A program made the position numbers and the translations under genes. Shown here in pieces: positions 45,052 to 54,108 of a stretch of DNA of 64,000 nt. Source of the stretch: Streptomyces sp. cg36 (GTDB taxonomy: Bacteria; Actinomycetota; Actinomycetes; Streptomycetales; Streptomycetaceae); NCBI RefSeq assembly GCF_041080675.1, contig NZ_CP163520.1, positions 4,464,001 through 4,528,000 on the forward strand, given 5' to 3'. How positions within the stretch are numbered: the stretch's first letter is position 1; each line of letters begins with the position of its first letter. Under the pieces are notes generated by a model. The model ran no database searches. It was given only the letters and a program-made list of their open reading frames with translations, and was not told where the DNA came from.

Positions 45052-45491
45052 GGCCGCTCCAGGAGCCAGCGCGGCACGGTCAGACCGCCGGTCCCGGTGA
45101 ACGCGACCTGGACGCGCGCCCCGATCCGCAGCCGCGCCGGGTCCACCGAGTCCAGCGGCGCGTCCGGCTCGGCGACCACGTTGCCGACCAGCCGGATCAG
45201 CGGGTCCTCGACGAGTTCGACCACGACCGCGTTGTACGGGGCCTGGTCGGAGTAGGGCGGCAGGAGCGGGGGGTGGGGCAGGACGTAGGACCAGATGCGA
45301 CCGCGCCCGGACACGCGGCGCCACTCGCTGTCGAAGGAGTGGCAGTGCGGGCAGCACGGGCGCGGCGGGAAGCGCAGCCGCGCGCAGTCGGGGGCGGCGC
45401 AGGACTGGACGCGCAGTTCGCCCCGGGCCGCGTACTCCCAGAAGGGCGCGCCGTCGTCGTCGGTGACGGGGACCAGCAGCTCGCTCGGCAT
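45048..45491 (-). CDS. DUF35 zinc-ribbon/OB-fold protein
   Basis: Protein of 147 residues with a four-cysteine zinc ribbon (CAAPDCARLRFPPRPCCPHC, about 31-50) and an OB-fold starting GRGRIWSYVLPHPP. It lies directly between a thiolase-like gene (1 base gap) and a hydratase gene (4-base overlap), the classic arrangement in which the DUF35 protein forms a complex with the thiolase and channels acyl-CoA. It is paralogous to the protein encoded at 34992. Confidence 0.88.
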   Translation of the reverse strand: MPSELLVPVTDDDGAPFWEYAARGELRVQSCAAPDCARLRFPPRPCCPHCHSFDSEWRRVSGRGRIWSYVLPHPPLLPPYSDQAPYNAVVVELVEDPLIRLVGNVVAEPDAPLDSVDPARLRIGARVQVAFTGTGGLTVPRWLLERP

Positions 45492-45492
45492 C

Positions 45493-46641
45493 TCAGCTCC
45501 TCAGCAGCACGGCCGACGTGGGCACGCCCTCGCCCGCGGTGACCAGACAGGTGGCGGCGTCGGGCACCTGGGCGGTGGAGGTGCCGCGCAGCTGTTTGAC
45601 GCCCTCGTTGATGAGGTTGAAGCCGTGCACGTACGCCTCGCTCAGTCCGCCGCCGCCGGTGTTCAGCGGCAGCCGTCCGCCGATCTCCAGGGCGCCGCCC
45701 TCGGTGAAGGCCGCGCCCTCGCCGCGGTCGCAGAAGCCGTAGCCCTCCAGGGAGAGCGGGACGAGCGGGGTGAACGCGTCGTAGATCTGGGCGACGTCGA
45801 CGTCCTGGGGGCCGAAGTCGGCCTGTTTCCACAGGTGTCGGGCGGCGGTCCAGGCGGGGCCGGTCAGCGGGTCGTCGTTCCAGTAGTTGACCATGCCGTG
45901 GTGCTGGGCGGGCAGGCCCTGGGCGGCCGAGTGCACGTACACGGGCCGCTGCCGGCAGTCGCGGGCGCGCTCGGCGGAGACGATCACGCAGGCCAGCGCG
46001 CCGTCCGTCTCCAGGCAGTTGTCGAAGAGGCAGAGCGGCTCGCTGATCCAGCGCGAGGTCATATACATGTCGCGGGTCAGCGGGCGTTCGTACATGATCG
46101 CGGCCGGGTTCTGGTTGGCGCGGTTGCGGCAGGCCAGCGCCACGTTGAACAGGTGGTCGCGGGTGGCGCCGTACTCGTGCATGTAGCGGCGGGCCAGCAT
46201 GCCGATCTCGTCGGCCGGGCGCAGCAGCCCGAAGGGGCGGGTCCACTGGGCGGGGGTGGGCAGTTGCACGGTGGTGTTGCGCCAGGGGCGCGGGCCGCTG
46301 CCGCGCTTGCGCGAGCGCCAGGCGACGCCCACGTTGGCCTGGCCGGTGGCGACGGCGGCGGCGAGGTGGGCGACGGTGGCGCACGAGCCGCCGCCGCCGA
46401 ACCCGACCTTGCCGAAGAAGGTGAGGTCGCCCGCGCCGATGGACTTGGCGACCTCGACCTCGTCGGTCTCCTCCATCGTGTACGAGGCGAGGGCGTCGAC
46501 CTCGGCCGGGGCGATCCCGGCGTCGTCGAGGGCGGCCAGGATGGCCCGGCACGCCAAGTGCTTCTCCGATTGGGGCAGTTGACGGGCGAACTCCGTCTGC
46601 CCTATGCCGACGATCGCCGTCGCGTCCTTGAGCACCGACAC
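45493..46641 (-). CDS. thiolase (SCP-x/lipid-transfer type)
   Basis: Thiolase-fold enzyme of 382 residues. The nucleophile region is GFGGGGSCATVAHLAAAV with Cys87 at the classical position, unlike the paralogue at 36487 where no cysteine is present. The late conserved blocks are QIYDAFTPLVPLSLEGYGFC and NTGGGGLSEAYVHGFN, the last with His in the usual catalytic region. It probably performs the thiolytic or retro-aldol chain-shortening step with its adjacent DUF35 partner. Its start is 60 bases from operator 9, which is shared with the divergent CoA ligase. Confidence 0.87.
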   Translation of the reverse strand: MSVLKDATAIVGIGQTEFARQLPQSEKHLACRAILAALDDAGIAPAEVDALASYTMEETDEVEVAKSIGAGDLTFFGKVGFGGGGSCATVAHLAAAVATGQANVGVAWRSRKRGSGPRPWRNTTVQLPTPAQWTRPFGLLRPADEIGMLARRYMHEYGATRDHLFNVALACRNRANQNPAAIMYERPLTRDMYMTSRWISEPLCLFDNCLETDGALACVIVSAERARDCRQRPVYVHSAAQGLPAQHHGMVNYWNDDPLTGPAWTAARHLWKQADFGPQDVDVAQIYDAFTPLVPLSLEGYGFCDRGEGAAFTEGGALEIGGRLPLNTGGGGLSEAYVHGFNLINEGVKQLRGTSTAQVPDAATCLVTAGEGVPTSAVLLRS

Positions 46642-46700
46642 CCGCCACCTCCGTGTCCGCCGTGCGGCTGCTGCTGACAGCGTGGAAGGGTACAGCTAAT

Positions 46701-46715
46701 CTGACGGGTAGTCAG
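46701..46715. promoter_or_regulatory. TetR-type operator 9
   Basis: CTGACGGGTAGTCAG, a perfect 5+5 inverted repeat identical to operator 1, lies between a divergent thiolase operon and an acyl-CoA synthetase gene, 24 bases before the latter's ATG. Confidence 0.85.
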
Positions 46716-46738
46716 CTAGCGTGCTGGGAGGGCTTGCC

Positions 46739-48352
46739 ATGGGGTCACAACGGGAGCTGTCCGAGGAGCCGGAGCGCCGCGGCGACCTGGAGTGGGGCAC
46801 GGTCGGCCACCTCGTACGGGAGGCGGCCGAACGGTACGGGACGCGGGAGGCCGTCGTCGAGGGCCGCACCCGGATCAGCTACGCGGAGCTCGGCGAGCGG
46901 GTCGAACGGGCCGCGGCGGCCTGCGTCGCGGCCGGGACCCGGCCCGGCGACCGGGTCGCGGTGTGGGCGCCGAACACCCTCGACTGGATCGTCTGCGCGC
47001 TCGGCGCGGTCACCGCGGGGGCGGTGCTCGTCCCGCTGAACACGCGGTTCAAGGGCGCGGAGGCGGCGTACGTGCTGCGCCGCAGCCGCGCCCGGCTGCT
47101 GTTCGTGACGGGAACGTTCCTGGGCACCTCCTACGTTGCCACCTTGCGGCGGGCCGCCGCCGAGGGCGAGGGCGCCGGGCCGCTGCCCGGACTGCCGCAT
47201 CTGGAGCAGGTGGTGGTGCTCGCGCCGGACGCGCCCGACGACTTCCGGGCCTGGAAGGACTTCCTGGCGGGCGGCGAGGGCGTTCCGGCGGCCGAGGTGC
47301 GCCGCCGCGCCGACGCGATCCTCCCCTCCGCCCCCTCCGACATCGTCTTCACCTCCGGCACCACGGGCCGCCCCAAGGGCGCCGTCATCACCCATGCGCA
47401 GACCCTGCGGGGGTACGCGGTGTGGAGCGAGCTGGCCGGGCTGCGCGAGGGCGACCGGTATCTGATCGTCAACCCGTTCTTCCACACCTTCGGCTACAAG
47501 GCGGGCATCGTCGCCTGTCTGATGCGCGGCGCCACGATGGTGCCCCAGCCCGTCTTCGACGCGGAGGCCGTCCTCGCCCACATCGCCGCCGAACGGATCT
47601 CGGTGCTGCCCGGCCCGCCCACCCTCCACCAGTCCCTCCTCGACCACCCGGCCCGCGCCGCCCACGACCTGTCCGCGCTGCGCCTGGTGGTGACCGGGGC
47701 GGCGGTCGTCCCGCTGCGGCTGGTCGAACGGCTGCGGACCGAGCTGGGCATCGAGACCGTGCTCACGGCGTACGGGCTCTCCGAGGCCAGCGGCATCGTC
47801 ACCATGTGCCGGCGCGGCGACCCGCCCGAGGTCATCGCGGCGACGTCCGGGCGGGCCATCCCCGGCACCGAGGTACGGGTGACGGCGCCCGCCGGGTCGC
47901 CGGGGGAGGTGCAGGTGCGCGGATTCAACGTGATGAGCGGGTACTTCGAGGACCCGGAGGAGACCGCGCGGGCCATGACGGCGGACGGGTGGCTGCGGAC
48001 CGGGGACGTGGGGGTGCTGGACGCGGCGGGCAACCTGCGGATCACCGACCGGATCAAGGACATGTACGTCGTCGGTGGCTTCAACGCGTACCCGGCCGAG
48101 ATCGAGCAGGTGCTGCTGCTGCACCCCGAGGTCGCGGACGTCGCCGTGGTCGGCGTCCCCGACGCGCGGCTGGGGGAGGTGGGCAAGGCGTACGTGGTCC
48201 GGCGCGCGGGCTCCGCGCTGACCCCGGCGGAGCTGGTCGCCTGGGCTCGGCGGGAGCTGGCGAATTACAAGGTGCCGCGGGAGGTGGAGTTCCTGGGGGA
48301 GCTGCCGCGGAACGCGAGCGGCAAGGTGAGAAAACTGGACCTGCGGGGGTAA
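46739..48352 (+). CDS. acyl-CoA synthetase (FadD3-like, AMP-forming)
   Basis: Adenylate-forming CoA ligase of 537 residues. Motifs: VFTSGTTGRPKGAVITH (about 202-218), AYGLSEASGIVT, the TGD of LRTGDVGVLD, and the hinge RIKDMYVVGGFNAYPAEIE; catalytic Lys in NASGKVRKLDL. The pattern is that of ligases for cyclic or polycyclic propionates such as FadD3, and of cyclohexane carboxylate ligases. GGGAGG at 46726 gives a 7-base spacing to the ATG at 46739, so the in-frame GTG at 46721 is unlikely to be the start. Homologous in role to the ligase at 13713, and like it divergent from a catabolic operon over a shared operator. Confidence 0.9.
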   Translation: MGSQRELSEEPERRGDLEWGTVGHLVREAAERYGTREAVVEGRTRISYAELGERVERAAAACVAAGTRPGDRVAVWAPNTLDWIVCALGAVTAGAVLVPLNTRFKGAEAAYVLRRSRARLLFVTGTFLGTSYVATLRRAAAEGEGAGPLPGLPHLEQVVVLAPDAPDDFRAWKDFLAGGEGVPAAEVRRRADAILPSAPSDIVFTSGTTGRPKGAVITHAQTLRGYAVWSELAGLREGDRYLIVNPFFHTFGYKAGIVACLMRGATMVPQPVFDAEAVLAHIAAERISVLPGPPTLHQSLLDHPARAAHDLSALRLVVTGAAVVPLRLVERLRTELGIETVLTAYGLSEASGIVTMCRRGDPPEVIAATSGRAIPGTEVRVTAPAGSPGEVQVRGFNVMSGYFEDPEETARAMTADGWLRTGDVGVLDAAGNLRITDRIKDMYVVGGFNAYPAEIEQVLLLHPEVADVAVVGVPDARLGEVGKAYVVRRAGSALTPAELVAWARRELANYKVPREVEFLGELPRNASGKVRKLDLRG

Positions 48353-48355
48353 CGC

Positions 48356-48655
48356 GCCCCCCCGCGCCCCCTTTCGGGCCGGGCGTTCGCCTGCGGGCCG
48401 GTGGGGGCTGGTCGCGCAGTTCCCCGCGCCCCTAGGAGGGCCCTGCGGGCCCATCTCCAGGGGCGCGGGGAACGGCGCGCGCAACCGGGCACGGTCCGCG
48501 GATGACAGCGGGTTTGGGGGCGCGGGGAACTGCGCGAGACGTGGGCACGGTCCGCAGACGAAGGCGGGTTTCTCAGGGGCGCGGGGAACTGCGCGAGCAA
48601 GCCAGCACGGTCCGCGGATGACAGCGGGTTCAGGGGCGCGGGGAACTGCGCGGTC
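48356..48655. repeat. inverted array of ~61-bp intergenic repeats
   Basis: One full (about 48410) and one partial (about 48358) plus-strand core face four minus-strand cores at about 48460, 48515, 48576 and 48632. The array lies between the CoA ligase gene and the convergent afsR-afsS genes. Confidence 0.9.
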
Positions 48656-48708
48656 GGGCCGCCGCCTGGCCGCCGCCGGGAGAGCGGGGGTTTGGGGGGA
48701 GCCGCAAA

Positions 48709-48753
48709 AACCCGAGGGCCCCGCGGCCGTGTTCGCCGCGGGGCCCTCGGGTT
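48709..48753 (-). terminator. strong intrinsic terminator downstream of afsS
   Basis: A perfect 19-bp stem (AACCCGAGGGCCCCGCGGC with its complement at 48735-48753) and 7-base loop; on the minus strand it is followed by a TTTTT run, so it is a textbook intrinsic terminator for transcripts from afsR/afsS. It lies 170 bases after the afsS stop. Confidence 0.9.
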
Positions 48754-48923
48754 CCCCCGTTGGGGCCGCGCATCCCCCGATGCGGCTGCCCCGGGGCTCC
48801 CCCGAGCCCCGTTCCCCCATGGGGCTCCCCCGAGCCCCTTCACCGTGGCTTCCCCCGAACCCACGGCCTCCCCCGTATTCCCCCGTACCCCCGTGCTCCC
48901 CCGTTGGCCTGTGGCCGCGGCGG
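48754..48923. other. C-tract zone, 3' untranslated region of afsS
   Basis: Between the afsS stop and its terminator the plus strand carries around ten runs of CCCCCG at 8-20-base intervals, for example CTCCCCCGAGCCCC twice. The transcript on the minus strand would carry matching G5 runs with high potential for G-quadruplexes. Confidence 0.75.
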
Positions 48924-49256
48924 CTACGCCTCCTCGGAACCCGCGTGGTTCTCCTGCGGCTTGAGGATGTCGGCGCCGATCAGCCCCGCGTGGTTCTCCA
49001 TCGGCTTGATCGGGGTCCCCGTCCCGACCAGCCCGGCGTGGTTCTCCAGCGGCTTGACCTTGCCGTCGTTCCCGAGGACGCCGGCGTGGTTCTCCAGGGG
49101 GCGCACGATGTCGCTGCCCACCAGCCCCGCGTGGTTCTCCATCGGCCGGATCGTGCCGGTGCCGGTGCCGGCACCGGGGGCCGTGCCGGAGCCCGGGTTC
49201 CCCGCGTGGTTCTCCAGCGTGGTGTCGCCGGTGTCCGGCGTCTTCGCGTCACTCAT
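48924..49256 (-). CDS. afsS: AfsS-like small regulatory protein with six ENHAG repeats
   Basis: Small acidic protein of 110 residues built almost only from repeats: ENHAG occurs at 15-19, 40-44, 55-59, 71-75, 87-91 and 102-106, usually as [PT][LM]ENHAG-[LV]-[LIV]-G. The known AfsS of S. coelicolor is about 63 residues with three Asn-His-containing repeats, and afsS is transcribed separately just downstream of afsR under AfsR control. Position, strand and N-H repeats all fit here, but this form is larger with twice the repeats. AfsS raises transcription of antibiotic activators. Start ATG 49256 has AGGGGAG 9 bases upstream. Confidence 0.78.
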   Translation of the reverse strand: MSDAKTPDTGDTTLENHAGNPGSGTAPGAGTGTGTIRPMENHAGLVGSDIVRPLENHAGVLGNDGKVKPLENHAGLVGTGTPIKPMENHAGLIGADILKPQENHAGSEEA

Positions 49257-49528
49257 CGTGTTCAGCTCCCCTGAGTTTGCTGCTGTGGTGCTTTGGTTGT
49301 GCTGGTGAACGGTGCCCGCCCGGCGGCTCCCCCGAGGGTCGCCGGACGGACACGTCAAGGGCCGTCCACACTAGTGGGGAGGCCCACCGCCGATCCGCCT
49401 GCCCCCCGACGCGACGGATCGTTGAGTAAGAGAGTGCCGAGTACCGATAAACGATGGCTAAACGGGGGCGCCAATGAAGTGGCCCAGCGCTCCTATCCGG
49501 AGCCCCGGGCCACCTCTCACCTGCGACC
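49257..49528 (-). promoter_or_regulatory. afsS upstream region
   Basis: The 272 bases between the afsR stop and afsS start must contain the afsS promoter, which AfsR is known to activate in S. coelicolor by binding direct repeats over the -35 region. I can see CCACTAGTG near 49371 and TTGACG (minus strand) near 49358, but no clear pair of AfsR repeats. Confidence 0.5.
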
Positions 49529-52474
49529 TTACGCCGCCGCCAGCGGTGAAAGAAGCTGCCGTACGTCCTTGGCCTCGGCGGCGCCCGTCGACTCGTAGAT
49601 GGCCAGTGCCTCGCGCCAGCAGGCCCGCGCGCGGTCGGCCTGGCCCAGCTGGTCCAGGGCGCGGCCGAGCGTGGTGAGGACGTTGCCCCGCATCCACTCG
49701 CCGCCGATGCACCGCAGCGCCAGGGCCTGTTCGGCGTGCTGGGCGGCCCGCGCCGGGCGGCGGGCGGCGAAGTGGGCCTCGGCGATCCGGAAGTGGGTGG
49801 TGCCCTCCCACAGCCGCTGGCGGTTGTCCTGGAAGACCTTCAGCGCGCGGCCCAGCTGCTCCAGCGCCTCGTCGAGGCGGCCCGCCCGGGTGAGCGCGAT
49901 GCCGAGCGCGAAGCGGCCGTTGGCGACCCGCAGGGCGAGTCCCATCTCGCTGAAGATGTCGAGGCCGCGCTGGGCGAGCTCGACGGCGCTGGCGGTGCGC
50001 CCCATGTTCACGTGGATGCGCGCCAGGTTGCACAGGGCGCTGGCCTCGCCGGGCAGGTTGCCGTCGGCGCGGTAGTTGTCGATGGCCTCCTGGAGGAAGC
50101 GTTCGCCGTCGGCGTGCCGGTTCTGGTAGAAGGCGATGATCCCGCGGTCGTTGGGCGCCACCCCCGCGGGCATCGGGTCCTCGGCCTCCTTGGCGAGCAG
50201 CGAGGAGACCCGCGCCTCCTCGTCGGCCTGCTCGAACCGGCCGGAGACGAGCAGCACGGTGGAGAGCGCGACCCGGGCCCGCGCCTCCGCGCTGGCGTCG
50301 CCCGTCCCGTGGGCGGTGTCGCGGACGGCGGCGGCGGTGGTCTCGTACTGGCGCGAGTTGGCGCCGGACTCCGCGAGGTCCTTGGCGGCCCAGAGCAGGT
50401 CGACCGCCCGCCGCAGCATCGTGGGCTCGCCCGCGCACTGGTGGACGCAGGCGAGCAGGCAGTTGGCCTCGGCGTACAGCCAGTCCACCGCCTCGTGGCC
50501 GTCGGGGAACGAGAGCCCGGGGTAGGCGGTCGGCGCGAGGTGCTCGACCAGGCGGTCGCCGGGGCGCTCGATCGCGTACACCCGGGCGGCCGTGGACAGA
50601 TAGAAGTCCAGCAGCCGGGACATGGCCGCCGCGCGCCCGGACGGCGGGTCCTCGTCGCGCTCGGCGCACGCACGCGCGTAGAGCCGTACGAGGTCGTGGT
50701 AGCGGTAGCGGCCGGGGGCCGCGGATTCGACCAGGCTGGTGTCGACGAGGGATTCCAGCAGGTCCTCGGTCTGCTGGAGCGGCAGGTCGAGCACGGCGGC
50801 GGCTGCCGCGAGCGAGATGTCCGGGCCGTCGGGCAGGCCGAGCAGCCGGAAGGCGCGGGCCTGGGCGGGCTCCAGCTGGCCGTAGCCGAGTTCGAAGGTG
50901 GCCTTGACGGCGAGGTCGCCCGCCTGGAGCTCGTCGAGGCGGCGCCGCTCGTCGGCGAGCTTGGCGGCGAGCACCGAGACGGTCCAGGTGCGCCGGGAGG
51001 CGAGGCGGGAGGCGGCGATGCGGATGGCGAGCGGCAGGAAGCCGCAGGCGGCCACCACGTCGAGGGCGGACTGGCGCTCGGCGCCGACCCGCTCCTCCCC
51101 GACGATCTTGGTGAAGAGCTGGAGGGCCTCCTCCGGGGACATCACGTCGAGGTCGACGAGGTAGGCCCCGGCCAGGTCCAGCATGCGGATGCGGCTGGTG
51201 ACGAGGGTGGCGCAGCCCGCGGTGCCGGGCAGCAGCGGGCGGACCTGGGCGGCGTCGCGCGCGTTGTCGAGCAGGACCAGCACCCGGCGCCCGTCGAGGG
51301 TGGAGCGGAACAGGGCCGCCCGCTCCTCCAGGGAGTCGGGGATGGCGGCGTCCGGTGTGCCGAGCGCGCGCAGGAACGAGCCGAGCACCGCCTCGGGCTC
51401 GCAGGCGCGGTGCGAGGTGCCCTGGAGGTCCACGTACAGCTGGCCGTCGGGGAAGTGCGGGCGGGCCGCGTGGGCCACGTGCACGGCGAGCGTCGTCTTG
51501 CCGACGCCGCCGATGCCCGCGAGCGCGGAGACCGCCATCACATCGGTCTCGGCGGCGGCCAGGCGCGCCGAGAGCTCCTGGACGAAGGAGGCGCGGCCGG
51601 TGAAGTCGGGCACGGAGGCGGGCAGCTGGGCCGCCTTGACGGGTGCGGGGGCGGCGGGCGCCTCGGCGGGCCGGGCCAGGTCCTCGTCGGCGCGCAGGAT
51701 GCGCTGCTGGAGCCGGGAGAGCTCGGGGCGCGGGTCCACGCCGAGCTCGTCGGCGAGCAGCCTGCGGGTGTCGGCGTAGACGGCGAGGGCCTCGGCCTGG
51801 CGTCCGCTGCGGTACAGCGCCAGCATCAGGAGCTCGCGCAGCCGTTCGCGCAAGGGGTGCGCGGCGGTGAGCGCGGTCAGCTCGGAGACGGCCTCGGCGT
51901 GGCAGCCGGCGTCCAGCTCCATGTCGAGGCGGGCCTCGATGAGCTGGAGGCGCCACTCGCCGAGCCGGGTCCGCTCGGTGTCCGCGTTGGGGCCGGGCAC
52001 ATTGGCGAGCGGTTCGCCGGTCCACAGCGCGAGCGCGCTCTTGAGCAGGTCGCGGGCGCGCGGCTGGTCGCCGCCGGCCCGCGCCTTCTCGGCCTCGGCG
52101 GCCAGCTCCTGGGCGGTGGCGAGGTCGAGGACACAGGAGGAGAGCTGGATGGCGTAGCCGCCCGCGTCGCTCACCAGGACGCCCGGCCCGAGCGCCTTGC
52201 GCAGCCGGGAGGCGTAGGTGCGTACCGCGGCCAGTGCCTGCGGGGGCGGTTCCTCGCCCCAGATGGCGTCGATGAGCTCGGCCGCGGTGGCCGTGCGGCC
52301 GTCGCGCAGCAGCAGCGCGGCCAGCAGGGCGCGCTGCTGCGGTGCGCCGGTCTGCAGGGCCTCGGGCCCGCGTGACGCGCGCACCGGTCCGAGCACGCCG
52401 AAGCGCAGGCCGGTGTCCGCGGCCTGAACCGGAGCCCGCTGCTCCGGAACGCGCGGCCCGCCGTTTCGGTCCAT
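49529..52474 (-). CDS. afsR: global regulator AfsR (SARP-NB-ARC-TPR)
   Basis: Cytosolic transcriptional activator of 981 residues (S. coelicolor AfsR is about 993). Domains in order: SARP winged helix (about 22-108, FGVLGPVRASRGPEAL), bacterial transcriptional activation domain (about 115-262), NB-ARC ATPase with Walker A GIGGVGKTT at 320-328 and Walker B RRVLVLLDN, and C-terminal TPR repeats (about 700-970). AfsK and other kinases phosphorylate it, which raises ATPase activity and binding at the afsS promoter. The ATG at 52474 begins the family-typical MDxxGGPRVPEQR; a 21-residue longer start at 52537 is less likely. Confidence 0.95.
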   Translation of the reverse strand: MDRNGGPRVPEQRAPVQAADTGLRFGVLGPVRASRGPEALQTGAPQQRALLAALLLRDGRTATAAELIDAIWGEEPPPQALAAVRTYASRLRKALGPGVLVSDAGGYAIQLSSCVLDLATAQELAAEAEKARAGGDQPRARDLLKSALALWTGEPLANVPGPNADTERTRLGEWRLQLIEARLDMELDAGCHAEAVSELTALTAAHPLRERLRELLMLALYRSGRQAEALAVYADTRRLLADELGVDPRPELSRLQQRILRADEDLARPAEAPAAPAPVKAAQLPASVPDFTGRASFVQELSARLAAAETDVMAVSALAGIGGVGKTTLAVHVAHAARPHFPDGQLYVDLQGTSHRACEPEAVLGSFLRALGTPDAAIPDSLEERAALFRSTLDGRRVLVLLDNARDAAQVRPLLPGTAGCATLVTSRIRMLDLAGAYLVDLDVMSPEEALQLFTKIVGEERVGAERQSALDVVAACGFLPLAIRIAASRLASRRTWTVSVLAAKLADERRRLDELQAGDLAVKATFELGYGQLEPAQARAFRLLGLPDGPDISLAAAAAVLDLPLQQTEDLLESLVDTSLVESAAPGRYRYHDLVRLYARACAERDEDPPSGRAAAMSRLLDFYLSTAARVYAIERPGDRLVEHLAPTAYPGLSFPDGHEAVDWLYAEANCLLACVHQCAGEPTMLRRAVDLLWAAKDLAESGANSRQYETTAAAVRDTAHGTGDASAEARARVALSTVLLVSGRFEQADEEARVSSLLAKEAEDPMPAGVAPNDRGIIAFYQNRHADGERFLQEAIDNYRADGNLPGEASALCNLARIHVNMGRTASAVELAQRGLDIFSEMGLALRVANGRFALGIALTRAGRLDEALEQLGRALKVFQDNRQRLWEGTTHFRIAEAHFAARRPARAAQHAEQALALRCIGGEWMRGNVLTTLGRALDQLGQADRARACWREALAIYESTGAAEAKDVRQLLSPLAAA

Positions 52475-52795
52475 AGCGACCCCCTGTGCCCCCGTAGCGC
52501 TGGTAATGCCCGTGCCAGTCTGCCCTGTCCATGGCATGCGCGTCAGCTACGGGTGACCCTCCGCACAAGGGCTCTGCACACATTCGTTACAGGTGGCGGG
52601 CGCGTGTCCACGGGGTGGTTCAGGGGATGGACGGGGGTCGCGGGGCGGGGAGGAAGGGGGCGAATGGCCGAGGAGTGACAGGTGGGTGGCCGAGGTGCGA
52701 CCGGTGCGCGGGGCCGCCGGCGGGGCGCGGGCCGGCCGAAGCGGGCCGGTCCGGGGAGCTGACGGATCGTCAGATCGCGTCTACGGTGAAGGGTC
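52475..52795. promoter_or_regulatory. divergent region between afsR and amidohydrolase operon
   Basis: 321 bases without a gene. It should contain the afsR promoter (a less GC-rich part lies at 52560-52590) and, near its right end, TetR-type operator 10 for the amidohydrolase operon. Confidence 0.5.
52759..52773. promoter_or_regulatory. TetR-type operator 10
   Basis: CTGACGGATCGTCAG, a perfect 5+5 inverted repeat, lies 22 bases before the amidohydrolase start and about 285 bases from the afsR start. Confidence 0.85.
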
Positions 52796-54049
52796 ATGGA
52801 AACCGTGGAGAACGTGAAGAACATGGAGCCCGCGGAGGACTTCCCGAGGATCATCTCGGTCGACGACCACACGGTGGAGCCGCCGGGGGTGTGGCGGGAC
52901 CGGCTCCCGGCCCGCTACCGCGACAGCGGTCCGCGCATCGTCCGCGCCCCCCTCAAGGAGATGACCTTCCTCGGCGGGAAGTTCGCCCCGGTGATGGGCG
53001 CGCCGGGCGACGACGGCCCGGTCGGCGACTGGTGGGTGTACGAGGACCTGCACCGCCCCCTCACCCGCCTGGACACGGCCGTCGGCTACTCCCGCGACGA
53101 GATCCGCCTCGAAGTGATCACGTACGAGCAGATGCGTCCCGGTTCGTACAGCGTGCCGGAGCGGCTGGCGGACATGGACGTCAACCACGTCCAGTCGGCG
53201 CTCTGCTTCCCCACCTTCCCGCGCTTCTGCGGCCAGACGTTCACCGAGGCGCCCGACCGGGAGCTGGGGCTGCTGTCCGTGCGCGCGTACAACGACTGGA
53301 TGGTGGAGGAGTGGTGCGGCCCGGCGGCCGGCGGGCGGCTGATCCCGCTCACGCTGGTGCCGCTGTGGGACGCGGAGCTCGCGGCGGCGGAGGTGCGGCG
53401 CAACGCGGCGCGCGGGGTGCGGGCGGTGGCGTTCTCCGAGATACCGCCCCACCTCGGCCTCCCCTCCATCCACGGCGACCACTGGGACCCGTTCCTGGCG
53501 GCGTGCCACGAGACGGGGACGGTGGTCGCCATGCACATCGGCTCCTCGTCCCGGATGCCGTCCACCTCCGCCGACGCGCCGCCCGCCGTGGGCTCCACGA
53601 TCACCTTCGCCAACTGCTGCTTCTCGATGGTCGACTGGCTGATGAGCGGCAAGTTCGAGCGCTTCCCCGGGCTGCGGGTGATGTACGCGGAGGGACAGAT
53701 CGGCTGGATCCCGTACATCCTGGAGCGGGCCGACGTCGTCTGGGAGGAGAACCGCGCCTGGGGCGGGGTGGCGGAGAAGGTCCACCGGCCGCCGTCGGAG
53801 CTCTTCGCCGAGCATGTGTACGGCTGCTTCTTCGACGACGCCTTCGGCCTGCGCAACCTGGGGGCGATCGGGGTCGGCAACGTCCTGTACGAGACGGACT
53901 ACCCGCACTCGGACTCGACCTGGCCCAAGTCCAAGGAGGTCGGGCAGGCGCAGATGGCGCACCTGCGGCCGGACGTGGTGGAGCGGATCGTGCGGGGCAA
54001 CGCGATCGACCTGCTGTCGCTGAGCCCGCAGGGGCTGTGGGCGCCGTAG
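52796..54049 (+). CDS. amidohydrolase family metal-dependent hydrolase
   Basis: Paralogue of the amidohydrolase at 15365, 417 residues. SVDDHTVEPPG (about 19-29), VVAMHIGSSSRMPSTSADAPP and ETDYPHSDSTWPKSK mark the metal-site strands of the amidohydrolase-2 fold, and FPRFCGQTFTEAPDRELGLL and RAYNDWMVEEWCG are almost shared with the paralogue. It probably performs the same kind of hydrolysis or decarboxylation on a different intermediate. The ATG at 52796 follows GAAGGG; ATG at 52826 is an alternative that removes ten nonconserved residues. A thioesterase gene follows. Confidence 0.86.
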   Translation: METVENVKNMEPAEDFPRIISVDDHTVEPPGVWRDRLPARYRDSGPRIVRAPLKEMTFLGGKFAPVMGAPGDDGPVGDWWVYEDLHRPLTRLDTAVGYSRDEIRLEVITYEQMRPGSYSVPERLADMDVNHVQSALCFPTFPRFCGQTFTEAPDRELGLLSVRAYNDWMVEEWCGPAAGGRLIPLTLVPLWDAELAAAEVRRNAARGVRAVAFSEIPPHLGLPSIHGDHWDPFLAACHETGTVVAMHIGSSSRMPSTSADAPPAVGSTITFANCCFSMVDWLMSGKFERFPGLRVMYAEGQIGWIPYILERADVVWEENRAWGGVAEKVHRPPSELFAEHVYGCFFDDAFGLRNLGAIGVGNVLYETDYPHSDSTWPKSKEVGQAQMAHLRPDVVERIVRGNAIDLLSLSPQGLWAP

Positions 54050-54108
54050 GGACGCGTCCGCGCCCGGCGGGGTTGCCCCGGTCCGGCGGCCCCGCCACCA
54101 TCCCCCTC

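Noticed and set aside
49529..52474. SARP gene taken as a pathway-specific activator of a local antibiotic cluster
   Set aside because: No polyketide, peptide or other biosynthetic core genes are in the window; size, domain order and the neighbouring afsS and afsK identify the pleiotropic AfsR.
49458..52583. 1041-residue open frame over afsR
   Set aside because: The product is compositionally biased (Arg/Pro/Ala) while the overlapping frame encodes a complete SARP-NB-ARC-TPR protein.
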